A stretch of DNA of 64,000 bases, taken from Pseudomonas sp. UBA5706 (lineage in GTDB: Bacteria; Pseudomonadota; Gammaproteobacteria; Pseudomonadales; Pseudomonadaceae). Below, piece by piece: positions 24,711 through 33,753 of the stretch. The DNA lies in contig NZ_DIHC01000028.1 of the NCBI RefSeq assembly GCF_002419965.1, forward strand, positions 62,001 to 126,000. Direction: 5' to 3'. A program made the position numbers and the translations under genes. A model generated the notes under the pieces. That model had not been told where the DNA came from. It ran no database searches and saw nothing but the letters and a program-made list of their open reading frames with translations. How positions within the stretch are numbered: position 1 is the first letter of the stretch; every line of letters starts with the position of its first letter.

Positions 24711-26048
24711 TCAGCGCGCAGTGGCCGGTTCGAAAGCGCCTTGCTCGGCGCCGACCGCACGGCGTCGGCCGATCCAGCGTGCACACCAGGCGCTGAGCAG
24801 GCCGATGCACAAGACGTATGTACAGAGAAACCAGGGATTACCCGCATCGACGGTGGTGAGGACTGCGGCAATGATCGGCGTCATGCCACCCGCGAACACC
24901 CCGGCGACTTGATACACGAAGGAGATCCCGGTGTAGCGCACCGACGCGTCGAAGCACTCCGAGAACAAGGAAGACATCGTCCCGAACACCGCCGCATGGA
25001 AGATCCCGAAGGGGATGATGATTGCCAGCCACACCAGCACCAGGTGCTGAGGAAAACTGTGCATCACCCAGAAGGCAGGAAACACCGACAGCGCCGAGAG
25101 AAACGCACCCATTCCATAGATACGTGCTTTACCCACCCGGTCGGCGACATGTCCCCAAAAGGGTATGAAACAGCTCATCAGTAACGCGCTGAGCATGATG
25201 CCCACCAGCGCGCTGGTCCGCGGCAGGTGCAACTGTTGAGTAAGGTAATTGAGTGAGTAGACGCCAAACACGTTGAAAAACACCCCGTCGATCATCCGGG
25301 CGCCCATGCAGGCGAAGATCATCTTCGGATAACGACGTAGCATGTCGATAATAGGCAGACTTTGCCGGGCGCGGGCCCGTACTTTCTGCTTGGCCTCTTT
25401 GAAATCACCGGTTTCGCTGACGCTGGTGCGTATATAGCTGCCAACGAGCACGAACACGCCACTGAGCAGAAACGCGCAGCGCCAGCCCCAACTCATGAAT
25501 TGCTCGTCACTGAGCAGCCAGGACAACAACCCGATGACGCCCGATGCCGAGACCAGCCCAAGGGACATACCTATTTGCGGCAGGCTGGCAAAAAATCCAC
25601 GGCGAGCGGGCGGCGCTGATTCGTAGGTCATCAACACCGAACCGCCCCACTCTCCGCCCAAGCCGATGCCCTGGAAAATCCGGCAGGTGAGCAACAGGAT
25701 AGGCGCGAGCACGCCGATCTGGTCATAGGTGGGGATCAGGCCAATCAGCACCGTCGCACCGCCCATCAAAGCCAGCGTGATGATGAGCATTTTCTTGCGG
25801 CCCAAGGTGTCGCCGAAATGCCCGAATACGATGCCACCCACCGGCCGCGCGATAAAACCTACCGCGAACACCCCATACGAGAGCAGCACCGATGTCATGG
25901 GGTCATCGCCTGGGAAGTACAGCTTGTTGAACACCAGACCGGCGACTACGCCGTAGAGAAAGAAGTCGTACCATTCGATAACCGAGCCGAGAATGCTTGA
26001 AATCGTAGCGCGACGCAGATTGGATGAAGCAGGAACTGTGGAAGTCAT
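24711..26048 (-). CDS. MFS transporter, MHS type (candidate DHPS importer, HpsU-like role)
   Basis: About 445 residues, 12 predicted membrane helices, MHS subfamily (Glu-Trp-Tyr-Asp-Phe-Phe in helix 1, Gly-Arg-Lys-Lys in loop 2-3, Gly-Gly-Glu-Trp-Gly-Gly in helix 4). Start 26048 has GGAG upstream. It is embedded between the zinc dehydrogenase and the SDR of the DHPS cluster, so uptake of 2,3-dihydroxypropane-1-sulfonate is the likely role. It belongs to the same subfamily as the permease at 12832. Confidence 0.85.
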   Translation of the reverse strand: MTSTVPASSNLRRATISSILGSVIEWYDFFLYGVVAGLVFNKLYFPGDDPMTSVLLSYGVFAVGFIARPVGGIVFGHFGDTLGRKKMLIITLALMGGATVLIGLIPTYDQIGVLAPILLLTCRIFQGIGLGGEWGGSVLMTYESAPPARRGFFASLPQIGMSLGLVSASGVIGLLSWLLSDEQFMSWGWRCAFLLSGVFVLVGSYIRTSVSETGDFKEAKQKVRARARQSLPIIDMLRRYPKMIFACMGARMIDGVFFNVFGVYSLNYLTQQLHLPRTSALVGIMLSALLMSCFIPFWGHVADRVGKARIYGMGAFLSALSVFPAFWVMHSFPQHLVLVWLAIIIPFGIFHAAVFGTMSSLFSECFDASVRYTGISFVYQVAGVFAGGMTPIIAAVLTTVDAGNPWFLCTYVLCIGLLSAWCARWIGRRRAVGAEQGAFEPATAR

Positions 26049-26102
26049 TGTTTTTATCTCCACGATCAAACCGCTTTTGGCTGCCCACTGGGCAGGCCGG
26101 GA

Positions 26103-26870
26103 TTAGTTGGCGGTATAGCCGCCATCGACCATCAACGTCTGGCCGGTGACATAGCTGCTGGCATCGCTGGCGAAAAACAGAGTAGCGCCAACCAGGTCTT
26201 CAAGGGTTCCGTTGCGGCCCATGCATGTCCGCTCGGCGTGGCGCTGTGCCAACGCTTCGTCTGCGAATACCCGTGCGGTCAGCGCAGTGGGGAAAAAGCC
26301 GGGGCCAATAGCATTGCAAGTGATGCCTTGGCGGGACCAGCGCTGGGCGATGGCTCGCGTCAGTTGCACAATCCCACCCTTGCCACCACCGTATGGCGCG
26401 CTATCAGCAAACGCTCGGAAGGACTGCAACGAGGCGATGTTGATAATTCGCCCCCACCCATTTTTGGCCATGGTGGGCGCAACTGCCTGGACCAGAAAAA
26501 AAGGCGCTTTGAGATGCAGAGCAAGTTGCTCGTCCCACGTTTCTGAACTGACCTGTTCAAACGGTTCACGGCGATTTACGCCTGCAGCATTGACCAGAAT
26601 GTCGACTGCCCCGAATCGCTGAATAAGATCTTGTGCGGCCGCTTTCAGCGCGATGACCGACGTGAGGTCGCAGCATTGATAACTGGCCTCGATATCTTGC
26701 GCCTGCAAGTGAGCTGCCTGCTGTCGCAGCGCATCCTCACCACGGGACATGAGAATTACGCGGGCACCTGCGGCGCCCAGTGCCTGGGCCATCGCTGCGC
26801 CAATACCGGAGCCACCGCCGGTAATCAGCGCAGTGCGCCCATGGAGGTCAAACAATTTTGCCGGATTCAT
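26103..26870 (-). CDS. SDR-family oxidoreductase (candidate DHPS 2-dehydrogenase)
   Basis: 255-residue classical short-chain dehydrogenase: Thr-Gly-Gly-Gly-Ser-Gly-Ile-Gly near the N-terminus, Asn-Ala-Ala-Gly at about 93, a Ser followed by Tyr-Gly-Gly-Gly-Lys for the catalytic Tyr/Lys pair (Tyr-x-x-x-Lys around 158-162) and a C-terminal Val-Asp-Gly-Gly-Tyr. ATG 26870 follows a good AGGAG site; earlier ATGs add an unrelated stretch. With the zinc dehydrogenase it probably converts one DHPS enantiomer to the other through sulfohydroxyacetone. Confidence 0.85.
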   Translation of the reverse strand: MNPAKLFDLHGRTALITGGGSGIGAAMAQALGAAGARVILMSRGEDALRQQAAHLQAQDIEASYQCCDLTSVIALKAAAQDLIQRFGAVDILVNAAGVNRREPFEQVSSETWDEQLALHLKAPFFLVQAVAPTMAKNGWGRIINIASLQSFRAFADSAPYGGGKGGIVQLTRAIAQRWSRQGITCNAIGPGFFPTALTARVFADEALAQRHAERTCMGRNGTLEDLVGATLFFASDASSYVTGQTLMVDGGYTAN

Positions 26871-26951
26871 GAAAACACTCCTGTCACCCGGACCGTGGTC
26901 CGGGCTGGCATGGATAAATAACTCACGATTGTTCACCGGATACGGCGCGAA

Positions 26952-28265
26952 TCAGCGGGTGACCGGCTCGCCGCAAACAAAGCTCTCGCCAGGAAAATAC
27001 TTGGCCAACCGATCGTCAGCGGTTCGCGCATGAGCTTCCATGCCCTCAAGGCGTGAAATGCGGGCCGTAACTTCACCGATCTGTCGCACAGCTTCACGAG
27101 GCATGCGTTGCCAGGTCAGGGTTTTCAGGAACTTGTGCACCGACAGCCCGCCCGAGTAACGTGCGGCACCCTTGGTCGGCAGGACGTGGTTTGGCCCGCT
27201 GCACTTGTCGCCAAAAGCAACTGTGGTTTCCTCACCCAGGAACAGCGACCCGTAACACGTCAGATTTTCCAACCACCAGTTGAGATCCTCGGTGTGCACT
27301 TCCAGATGCTCACTGGCGTAGCGATCTGAAATCTCCACCACCTCCTCGCGACTGTCACAAAGGATGACTTCACCATAATCACGCCAGGCACAGAACGCGG
27401 CATCGCGCGCAATGGGAGGCAGCGCCTCGATCAACGCGGGCACCTTGGCCATGACCGCCTCGGCCAGACTGCGTGAGGTGGTGAACAACCACGCTGGCGA
27501 CTCATGGCCATGCTCAGCCTGCCCTACCAAGTCGCTGGCGACGATGTTCACATCTGCACTGTCATCGGCAATCACCGCGACTTCCGAGGGGCCCGCGAAT
27601 ACATCAATACCTACCTTGCCAAACAACGTGCGCTTGGCCTCAGCTACAAATTTATTGCCGGGACCAACCACCACGTCTGCAGCTTTACCAGTAAATAAAC
27701 CGTAGGCCATGGTGGCGATCGCCTGTACTCCCCCAAGGGTCATGATCATGTCAGCACCCGCTGACTTGAACGCGTAGAGCACATAGGGGTGAATACTTTC
27801 GCCGAGAAACGGGCTGGAGCAGGCCATGATGGTTTTAACGCCGGCAGCCTTGGCCGTCGCGACGCCCATGTACGCCGAGGCGATGTGCGCGTAACGGCCA
27901 GCCGGCGCGTAACAGCCCACCACGTTGACCGGAATTACCTTCTGACCTGCAATCACGCCCGACGGCAGCGTGACCTCGAAATCCTCCACCGAGCGACGCT
28001 GAGCGCAGGCAAATTCGTAGACCTGGCGAGCCGCAAAATCGATGTCGTCCCGAACTCGCTTGGGTACCTCGGCGGTGCGTCGATCGATCTCAGCATCGCT
28101 CAGGAGGATCTCACCGCTCCATTTGTCTAGTTTGAGGGCGTATTCACGTACCGCGTCTTCGCCGCGCTGCTCAATGTTGGTAAGCATCTCGTTGACCACC
28201 TCTTGGGCGGTCGCAGTATTAGATTCAGCGGTTTTACTGGCTTGCTTGAGATAGGTGATGGTCAT
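26952..28265 (-). CDS. hpsN: Sulfopropanediol (DHPS) 3-dehydrogenase, HisD superfamily
   Basis: 437 residues of the histidinol dehydrogenase superfamily, closest in sequence style to HpsN: Ala-Pro-Ala-Gly-Arg-Tyr-Ala-His, Gly-Pro-Gly-Asn-Lys-Phe-Val, Ser-Glu-His-Leu-Glu-Val with the catalytic Glu-His, and the C-terminal Gly-Leu-Ser-Val-His-Lys-Phe-Leu-Lys block. HpsN oxidises (R)-DHPS by two steps, using NAD+, to (R)-sulfolactate, the substrate of SuyAB encoded about 9 kb away. It is the first gene of the minus-strand operon, divergent from a LacI regulator with a palindromic operator between them. It lies outside any his operon. Confidence 0.9.
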   Translation of the reverse strand: MTITYLKQASKTAESNTATAQEVVNEMLTNIEQRGEDAVREYALKLDKWSGEILLSDAEIDRRTAEVPKRVRDDIDFAARQVYEFACAQRRSVEDFEVTLPSGVIAGQKVIPVNVVGCYAPAGRYAHIASAYMGVATAKAAGVKTIMACSSPFLGESIHPYVLYAFKSAGADMIMTLGGVQAIATMAYGLFTGKAADVVVGPGNKFVAEAKRTLFGKVGIDVFAGPSEVAVIADDSADVNIVASDLVGQAEHGHESPAWLFTTSRSLAEAVMAKVPALIEALPPIARDAAFCAWRDYGEVILCDSREEVVEISDRYASEHLEVHTEDLNWWLENLTCYGSLFLGEETTVAFGDKCSGPNHVLPTKGAARYSGGLSVHKFLKTLTWQRMPREAVRQIGEVTARISRLEGMEAHARTADDRLAKYFPGESFVCGEPVTR

Positions 28266-28360
28266 GGTGTCTCCGTGCCTGGGTCACGTTTTTGTTTTTG
28301 TAATGTGGATGCCAAAGCGTCAATGCGCCTGGGACCGTCGACAAGCCCTTCATGAAACAA

Positions 28361-28378
28361 AATGAAAGCGCTTTCATT
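28361..28378. promoter_or_regulatory. LacI-type operator
   Basis: A perfect 18-base palindrome with the centre GAAAGCGCTTTC, typical of LacI/GalR-family operators. It lies in the 206-base divergent gap between hpsN and the lacI-type gene and probably controls the DHPS genes. Confidence 0.8.
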
Positions 28379-28471
28379 CACTGTAGACCTATAAATCATC
28401 AGGTCAAGAACCTTGAGCAAAAAGTGCCGAATGGTTGTATTGTCAGTGTTCGCCTAGACACATGACCGCAC

Positions 28472-29476
28472 ATGACCTCACGCCCCAGACTCCATGATGT
28501 AGCCGCCTTGGCTGGCGTCTCTCCAGCCACGGTTTCCCGTGCCTTGTCCAATCCACAGCTGGTTCGTTCTGATACGCGGGAGAAAATACAAGCCGCGATC
28601 GAACGGCTTGGCTACCTTCCCGATGGATCAGCTCGAGCGTTGGCGTCTGGTCGGGCACGTATCATCGGTGCAATCATGCCGACCATGGACAACGCAATCT
28701 TTGCTCGCGCAGTCCAAGGCATGCAGACAACCCTCGCCAATGAGGGGTACCAACTGCTGCTGGCTACTCACGAGTACAATCCGAGTGCCGAGCTTGAACT
28801 GATTCGCGCGCTGCTGGGCCAGGCCATTGATGGGTTGGTATTGGTAGGAGCGGATCACCCACCACAGGTCTGGGAGATGGTTCGGGCCCATGATGTGAGG
28901 CTTCTGGTCACTTGGGCAAAGCATCCTACTCATCCGTCGTTAGCTTTCGATAACTACCGCGTCGGGCAACTGGCTGCAGATCATTTGCTGCAATTGGGCC
29001 ATAGGCACATGGGAGTGATCTCAGGTTTCTTCCGCCACAACGACCGGGCGCGCGCCCGGTTGGCTGGATTCAGGGAAACCTTGTGCAAAGCAGGCTGCGT
29101 GCTGCCCGATGGCAACGTGGTGGAACAACCTTTCGGCTTCGAAGGCGGCCGCTCGGGGCTCAATCAACTATTGCAACTGAAAACACCGCCAAGCGCGGTG
29201 TTCTGCGGTAATGACGTGTTATCGGTGGGCTGCCTGTTCGAAGCACAGGCGCTAGGGCTCGATGTGCCCGGTCAGCTATCCATTGTTGGATGTGACAACC
29301 TTCCCTTGACTGCCCAAGTGAACCCCGGCGTCACCACCGTGCTTTTGCCAACGTTCGAACTCGGTCAGCGTGCTGCCACGACCATGCTGCAGTGGATTCG
29401 CACCAGTGAGCTCCCCGAAAGCGAATTCCTCCCCATCGAGCTGATCGTAAGGGGCACCACTGCTGCTCCACGTTGA
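28472..29476 (+). CDS. LacI-family regulator of the DHPS operon
   Basis: 334-residue LacI/GalR protein: an N-terminal helix-turn-helix (Asp-Val-Ala-Ala-Leu-Ala-Gly-Val-Ser-Pro-Ala-Thr-Val-Ser-Arg-Ala-Leu), a hinge helix around 45-60 and a periplasmic-binding-like core. It is divergent from hpsN, with an ideal LacI palindrome between. It likely represses the hps-type operon until DHPS or a derivative binds. A short 6-bp hairpin follows the gene at 29484-29500. Confidence 0.9.
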   Translation: MTSRPRLHDVAALAGVSPATVSRALSNPQLVRSDTREKIQAAIERLGYLPDGSARALASGRARIIGAIMPTMDNAIFARAVQGMQTTLANEGYQLLLATHEYNPSAELELIRALLGQAIDGLVLVGADHPPQVWEMVRAHDVRLLVTWAKHPTHPSLAFDNYRVGQLAADHLLQLGHRHMGVISGFFRHNDRARARLAGFRETLCKAGCVLPDGNVVEQPFGFEGGRSGLNQLLQLKTPPSAVFCGNDVLSVGCLFEAQALGLDVPGQLSIVGCDNLPLTAQVNPGVTTVLLPTFELGQRAATTMLQWIRTSELPESEFLPIELIVRGTTAAPR

Positions 29477-29529
29477 TAGCAACCCTGGCTCTTTGCCAGG
29501 CATGTTGGGTCACAAACGGGGAAAGTGCA

Positions 29530-30522
29530 TCAAGCCATCCAGATATGAACCGTCAGCAGCCCTCCCCCCATCAGCATGATGAAGAGACTCAGAGCCAACA
29601 CGAAAGGCTTGATACCCAGTGCCTTGAGCTTGTCCAGACGGGTCTCGTAACCGAGCGCGGCCATGGCCATTGTCAACGCGATCTGCCCAGCCAATACGAG
29701 GGTACTGTGAACCTCCTCGGGCAGCACCACGAAGCTGTTGAATACAACCACTGCCAGAAATCCGAAGGCGAACCAGGGAATGATGATTTTCTGCCGGGTC
29801 TGCAAATCATCACTCGCGTGGCGCCCTGTCCACCATTGACCGATGATCAGCAGGAAAGGCACCAATAGCATGACCCGTACGAGCTTCACGATAACGGCGT
29901 TTGCCAGCGCATCCGGCCCTACCGCATCACCTGCAGCAACGACTTGTGCGACCTCGTGGATGGTTGCACCAATGTAGATGCCGAAGATGTGCTCACCCAA
30001 CCCCGTGAGCGGATACAGCAACGGGTACATAAGCATCGCCAACGTCCCGAACAGGACGACCGTCGCCACAGCCATCGCGGTCGCAGCAGGCCTGGATCGT
30101 ATGGCCGCTTCGGTAGCAAGTACCGCAGCCGCGCCGCAAATGGCACTGCCAGCGCAGGTCAGCAGAGTGACGTCTTTATCCAGTTTGAGCACTCGGGTTC
30201 CGATGACGTACCCAACCACCATCACAATGGTGATGACTCCCACATCAAGGGCAATCACGCCCGGGCCCAGCTTCATGATCTGCTGCAGCGTCAATGAGAG
30301 CCCAAAGAGCACGATCCCGCTGCGCAATAACCAGCGAGTGCAGAAATGCAGCCCACGCTGAGTCGACGGTATGGCTTTGACGCCGGGAATGTTGCCTACC
30401 ACGATCCCAAGCAGCAGCGCGAACACTAACGGGCTAAAACCGCTTTGGTGGAGCAACGGGATTCTACTCAGTGCGTACCCACCCAATGTGAGCAATCCAC
30501 TTAGAACAAGGCCTCGAAACAT
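29530..30522 (-). CDS. YeiH-family putative sulfate/sulfite exporter
   Basis: 330-residue membrane protein with about ten helices, of the YeiH/UPF0324 family annotated as putative sulfate exporters. Gly-Val-Ile-Ala-Leu-Asp-Val-Gly, Ala-Gly-Ser-Ala-Ile-Cys-Gly-Ala-Ala-Ala and Ile-His-Glu-Val-Ala-Gln-Val are family hallmarks. ATG 30522 has GAGGAG upstream. Family members accompany taurine and sulfolactate genes in other bacteria. With two routes to SuyAB nearby, export of sulfite or sulfate is the most likely use. A divergent LysR gene with a palindromic site controls it. Confidence 0.88.
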   Translation of the reverse strand: MFRGLVLSGLLTLGGYALSRIPLLHQSGFSPLVFALLLGIVVGNIPGVKAIPSTQRGLHFCTRWLLRSGIVLFGLSLTLQQIMKLGPGVIALDVGVITIVMVVGYVIGTRVLKLDKDVTLLTCAGSAICGAAAVLATEAAIRSRPAATAMAVATVVLFGTLAMLMYPLLYPLTGLGEHIFGIYIGATIHEVAQVVAAGDAVGPDALANAVIVKLVRVMLLVPFLLIIGQWWTGRHASDDLQTRQKIIIPWFAFGFLAVVVFNSFVVLPEEVHSTLVLAGQIALTMAMAALGYETRLDKLKALGIKPFVLALSLFIMLMGGGLLTVHIWMA

Positions 30523-30580
30523 GAAGTGGTCTCCTCTGTGACGACTTCGCAAAACTAGCCCTGTTTGACTGCTAAGAAAA

Positions 30581-30604
30581 AATGGTTATAACGATATAAC
30601 CATT
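30581..30604. promoter_or_regulatory. LysR operator in the YeiH/lysR divergent promoter
   Basis: A perfect inverted repeat with 10-base arms, AATGGTTATA and TATAACCATT, around ACGA. It lies 14 bases before the lysR start codon and 58 bases from the exporter start, so it probably serves both genes. Confidence 0.75.
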
Positions 30605-30617
30605 CGGAGAAAGCGAA

Positions 30618-31523
30618 ATGAACTTTGGAGTCAGCTTTCGTCAACTGCAGGTCTACGTCACTGTTGCCAAACTCGGCGGGATAGGGGCGACTGCACATAG
30701 GCTCAACCTTTCGCAGTCAGCGACGAGCCAGTCGCTTTCGGACCTGGAAAGACATCTGGGCGTACCGTTGTTCGAGCGAACCGGTCGCAGATTGATTCCT
30801 ACAGATGCCGGGCTGCGGGTGCTGAACCAGGCTGAGGCGTTGCTTGATGGCTTAGTCAGTTTTGTGGAAAACGCCCGCGAGCCTGACGGTGCGATTCATG
30901 GCAACTTGCTCATCAGCGCAAGCGCGACCATCGGGACCTATCTCGTACCCTCATTGATCGGCAGTTTCTGCGACGCTCACCCGCATGCCGATCTCCAGGT
31001 ACGCCTGCGCAACACAGAGGAAGTCCTGTCCGACGTTCTGAGATTCGAGGCCGACATTGGGCTGATCGAAGGCCCATGTACGGATGAGCGGCTGGTTGCC
31101 CAATACTGGCGTGATGACGAACTCGTGATCGTTTGTGGAAATTCGCATCCATTGGCAGCCCAGAGAACGATTGATGATGCGCAAATCGCTAATGAAGCGT
31201 GGATCGTGCGAGAAGCGGGATCCGGAACGCGCTCTGTGCTTGAGTCAGCCATTGCAGGCCACGCGCAGCGTTTGAAGGTTCGGATGGAGCTTGGCCAGCA
31301 TGAAGCAATCAAGGAAGCCGTTCGCGGTGGCTACGGGCTCGCATGTTTACCCAGGCTGAGCGTGAATCAGGAACTCGCCAGAGGATCACTGGTTGAACTT
31401 GAGAATCCGTTGAATCTCAAACGGGCCTTCCACGTCGTCTGGCATCCGAAGCGCTACCACAGCCCAGTCTGGCAAGCCTTCAAGGTTCACCTGCAAGCGG
31501 CTCTTACTCCGGCTGTCAAATAA
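30618..31523 (+). CDS. LysR-family regulator (YeiE-like)
   Basis: 301-residue LysR protein: a winged helix with Ala-His-Arg-Leu-Asn-Leu-Ser-Gln-Ser-Ala-Thr-Ser-Gln-Ser and an effector domain. The pairing of a YeiE-like LysR with a YeiH exporter is conserved in many bacteria, and that arrangement is seen here. It likely senses sulfite or a related anion and turns on the exporter when SuyAB releases sulfite. The sensing role is inferred from the pairing. Confidence 0.88.
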   Translation: MNFGVSFRQLQVYVTVAKLGGIGATAHRLNLSQSATSQSLSDLERHLGVPLFERTGRRLIPTDAGLRVLNQAEALLDGLVSFVENAREPDGAIHGNLLISASATIGTYLVPSLIGSFCDAHPHADLQVRLRNTEEVLSDVLRFEADIGLIEGPCTDERLVAQYWRDDELVIVCGNSHPLAAQRTIDDAQIANEAWIVREAGSGTRSVLESAIAGHAQRLKVRMELGQHEAIKEAVRGGYGLACLPRLSVNQELARGSLVELENPLNLKRAFHVVWHPKRYHSPVWQAFKVHLQAALTPAVK

Positions 31524-31857
31524 CTCCTGATCAAGCGCCGCTCACTCATCCGGTCATCCGACTCAGGAGCAGAAAGCCAAACCCAATCGTGGTTTAAGTC
31601 TTGAGTCGGTGAGGCCTACTTCCGAAAGTTCGAAGTAGAATCTCGCCACCGGTATGCGATATTTCCTTGAGCAGTTCCTAAACTTAGATGCTCATCAGTC
31701 TGCTTTTTACCTCTTTTCAGCCGCTAGAGGATTGGCAAAGCGGATGCGAGACGAACGCTCTAGCAGGGGTGCAAACATTGTCACGTCGGCCTCTATCCTT
31801 AAGCGAAAAGCTAGGAATCTGCGCAATGTAGGGACGCCGGTCTGAATCACGACAGCA
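31524..31857. other. Intergenic region, no gene recognised
   Basis: No convincing coding sequence is seen. A 7-bp inverted repeat CTACTTC / GAAGTAG (31616-31638) could be a regulator site or a weak terminator between the convergent LysR and quinone oxidoreductase genes. Confidence 0.4.
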
Positions 31858-32841
31858 TTACCTGCGGCTATCCATAACGATTTTCCCGATATGACACCCT
31901 GACTCCATATAATGATGAGCATCGCTCACCTCGCCCAAAGCGAATACACGATCAATCACTGGTTTTATCAGCCCAGCCTTCAGCAGTGGCCATACATCTC
32001 GTACCACCCCAGCAACAATCGCCTGCTTCGCGGTCGCAGAACGATCACGCAGTGACGTTGTATGCAACGAAGCGCGTTTGCCCATCATTTTTCCGAGATG
32101 TACAGAGGCTTCACGCCCGCCCTGCAGACCGATCATCACTATACGGCCGTCATACGCTAGTGCGTCGATGTTATGCTCCAGATATTGAGCGCCCATGTTG
32201 TCCAGAATCAGATCGACTCCCCGCCCCTGGGTAACGTCTCGCACCACATGCACAAAATCATCGGTACGGTAGTTGATCCCGACATCGGCACCTAACGCCA
32301 GACAACGTTTTAACTTGTCCGATGAACCCGCTGTGGTCAGCACTCTGGCTCCCCAATGCCGAGCCCACTGTATCGCCAGAGAACCCACGCCCCCTGCACC
32401 GCCGTGGATCAACACCGTCTCACCTGGCTGCAGACACCCTATGTCTCTGAGATTCGACCATAGCGTGCATGCCGCTTCTGGTAATGCGGCAGCATCCAGT
32501 AGAGAAACGCCCTCAGGACAAGGCAGTAACTGAGTGGCAGGCACGCAAACCCGTTCCGCATAGCCGCCGCCCGATAACAAGGCGCACACCCTATCGCCTA
32601 CGTGCCAGCCGCTGACGCCCTCGCCTGTTCCCGCGATGATTCCCGAGCATTCTATGCCCAGCAGGGCCTCTACCCCGCTGTCCATCAGATATGTGCCACG
32701 CCTTTGTAGTAGATCGGCATAGTTAAGCGCCGTGCCACACACATCGATCAACACTTCACCGGTTGCAGGATTCGGATCGGAGCGCTCTACCACCTTTAGA
32801 ACGTCGGGATCGCCAACACGCTCGAAGATCACCCCTTTCAT
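31858..32841 (-). CDS. NAD(P)H:quinone oxidoreductase, zinc-less MDR (PIG3/QOR-like)
   Basis: 327 residues of the quinone-oxidoreductase branch of medium-chain reductases. Asn-Tyr-Ala-Asp-Leu-Leu-Gln-Arg-Arg-Gly near 40-49, Pro-Glu-Ala-Ala-Cys-Thr-Leu-Trp around 120 and Gly-Gly-Ala-Gly-Gly-Val-Gly for NADPH are typical. The zinc-ligand Cys/His set is absent. It lies at the 3' end of the minus-strand run that begins with the argH-type gene, 21 bases after the upstream SBP gene, and may belong to that operon. The physiological substrate is unknown. Confidence 0.85.
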   Translation of the reverse strand: MKGVIFERVGDPDVLKVVERSDPNPATGEVLIDVCGTALNYADLLQRRGTYLMDSGVEALLGIECSGIIAGTGEGVSGWHVGDRVCALLSGGGYAERVCVPATQLLPCPEGVSLLDAAALPEAACTLWSNLRDIGCLQPGETVLIHGGAGGVGSLAIQWARHWGARVLTTAGSSDKLKRCLALGADVGINYRTDDFVHVVRDVTQGRGVDLILDNMGAQYLEHNIDALAYDGRIVMIGLQGGREASVHLGKMMGKRASLHTTSLRDRSATAKQAIVAGVVRDVWPLLKAGLIKPVIDRVFALGEVSDAHHYMESGCHIGKIVMDSRR

Positions 32842-32862
32842 GCCACAACTCCCTTTAGCTGA

Positions 32863-33699
32863 TTATTGACCGCCGTCGACCATCGCCTGGGTGACCGCCT
32901 GGCTCTCCAGATTCCATTTCTTGAGGATCGCTTGGTACGTGCCATCTTTGATCAGCAGATCAAGCCCCTTGACCAACGCATCTCGCACAGCCCCATTGGT
33001 TTTGGCGACGGCGAAACCGAAGTGATGAATCGACAACGGCTGGCCGACCAGCACATATGTGCCTGGCTCCTGACTCATGAGGTATTTGACGTACTCAGGT
33101 CCCAATACCACTGCCGCCAATCGTTCCTGCTGCAAATCCAGGCGTGACGCCGATGCACCTGCCGTGCCTTGAATAGTGGCGGCGGTCTTGCCCGTGCTCA
33201 CGCAATGGCTTTCGTTCCACGCAATCACCTCCGGGTAGTAGTTAGTGGTGCGGGGCGTGCCGATGGACTTGCCACAGAACGCCTCGGGCGTCGCGCCTGC
33301 GTCGCTGTTTGCCACAGTGGTGAACATCTGCGCGCCGGTCTGCAGATAGTCAACAAAGGTCATTTCTGTCCGCCGTTTTGGCAGATCAGTAATGGCCGTA
33401 CCAATGACATCGATACGCCCTGTACTGAGGCTGCTGGTCAGTTGCTCGAAGCTCATCTCCTCCAGCTTGATCTGTACTTGCATCACCTTGCCCAACGCGT
33501 TGAACAAGTCGATGTTGAGACCCACACTGTGGTTAGTCGCCGGGTCGCGATAGGACATCGGTGGGTACGTCGCTTCCACGCCTACGGTTAGCGCCTGGTC
33601 CGGCGTTGCTCCCAACGCCGAAGAGCAACAGGCAACTAGCATCGTTGCCAATGCGCCACCTTTACAGAGCACCGCGGTCTTTTTGCATACGTCCAGCAT
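32863..33699 (-). CDS. Periplasmic amino-acid-type solute-binding protein (SBP_bac_3)
   Basis: About 278 residues: a signal peptide whose hydrophobic stretch includes paired Cys residues and ends near Ser-Ser-Ala-Leu-Gly-Ala, then a family-3 binding fold (Tyr-Pro-Pro-Met-Ser-Tyr, Gly-Leu-Asn-Ile-Asp-Leu, Thr-Gly-Arg-Ile-Asp-Val-Ile). ATG 33699 is chosen for the AGGA site. It is one of two binding proteins in the same run of genes; only one permease/ATPase set is present, so both may feed that transporter. The ligand is probably a polar amino acid or amino acid derivative. Confidence 0.82.
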   Translation of the reverse strand: MLDVCKKTAVLCKGGALATMLVACCSSALGATPDQALTVGVEATYPPMSYRDPATNHSVGLNIDLFNALGKVMQVQIKLEEMSFEQLTSSLSTGRIDVIGTAITDLPKRRTEMTFVDYLQTGAQMFTTVANSDAGATPEAFCGKSIGTPRTTNYYPEVIAWNESHCVSTGKTAATIQGTAGASASRLDLQQERLAAVVLGPEYVKYLMSQEPGTYVLVGQPLSIHHFGFAVAKTNGAVRDALVKGLDLLIKDGTYQAILKKWNLESQAVTQAMVDGGQ

Positions 33700-33753
33700 G
33701 ATCGATTTTCCTTGCGTCATAAGTTCAGGGACAAAAGTCAAGCGCAGCAGGCT

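Noticed and set aside
26952..28265. Histidinol dehydrogenase (HisD) of histidine biosynthesis
   Set aside because: It lies in a dehydrogenase/permease cluster with a LacI regulator, away from his genes, and its sequence follows the HpsN pattern.
8292..31523. Mobile genomic island carrying the sulfonate genes
   Set aside because: No integrase, tRNA, flanking repeats or clear composition break is visible at the edges; transfer cannot be shown from this window.
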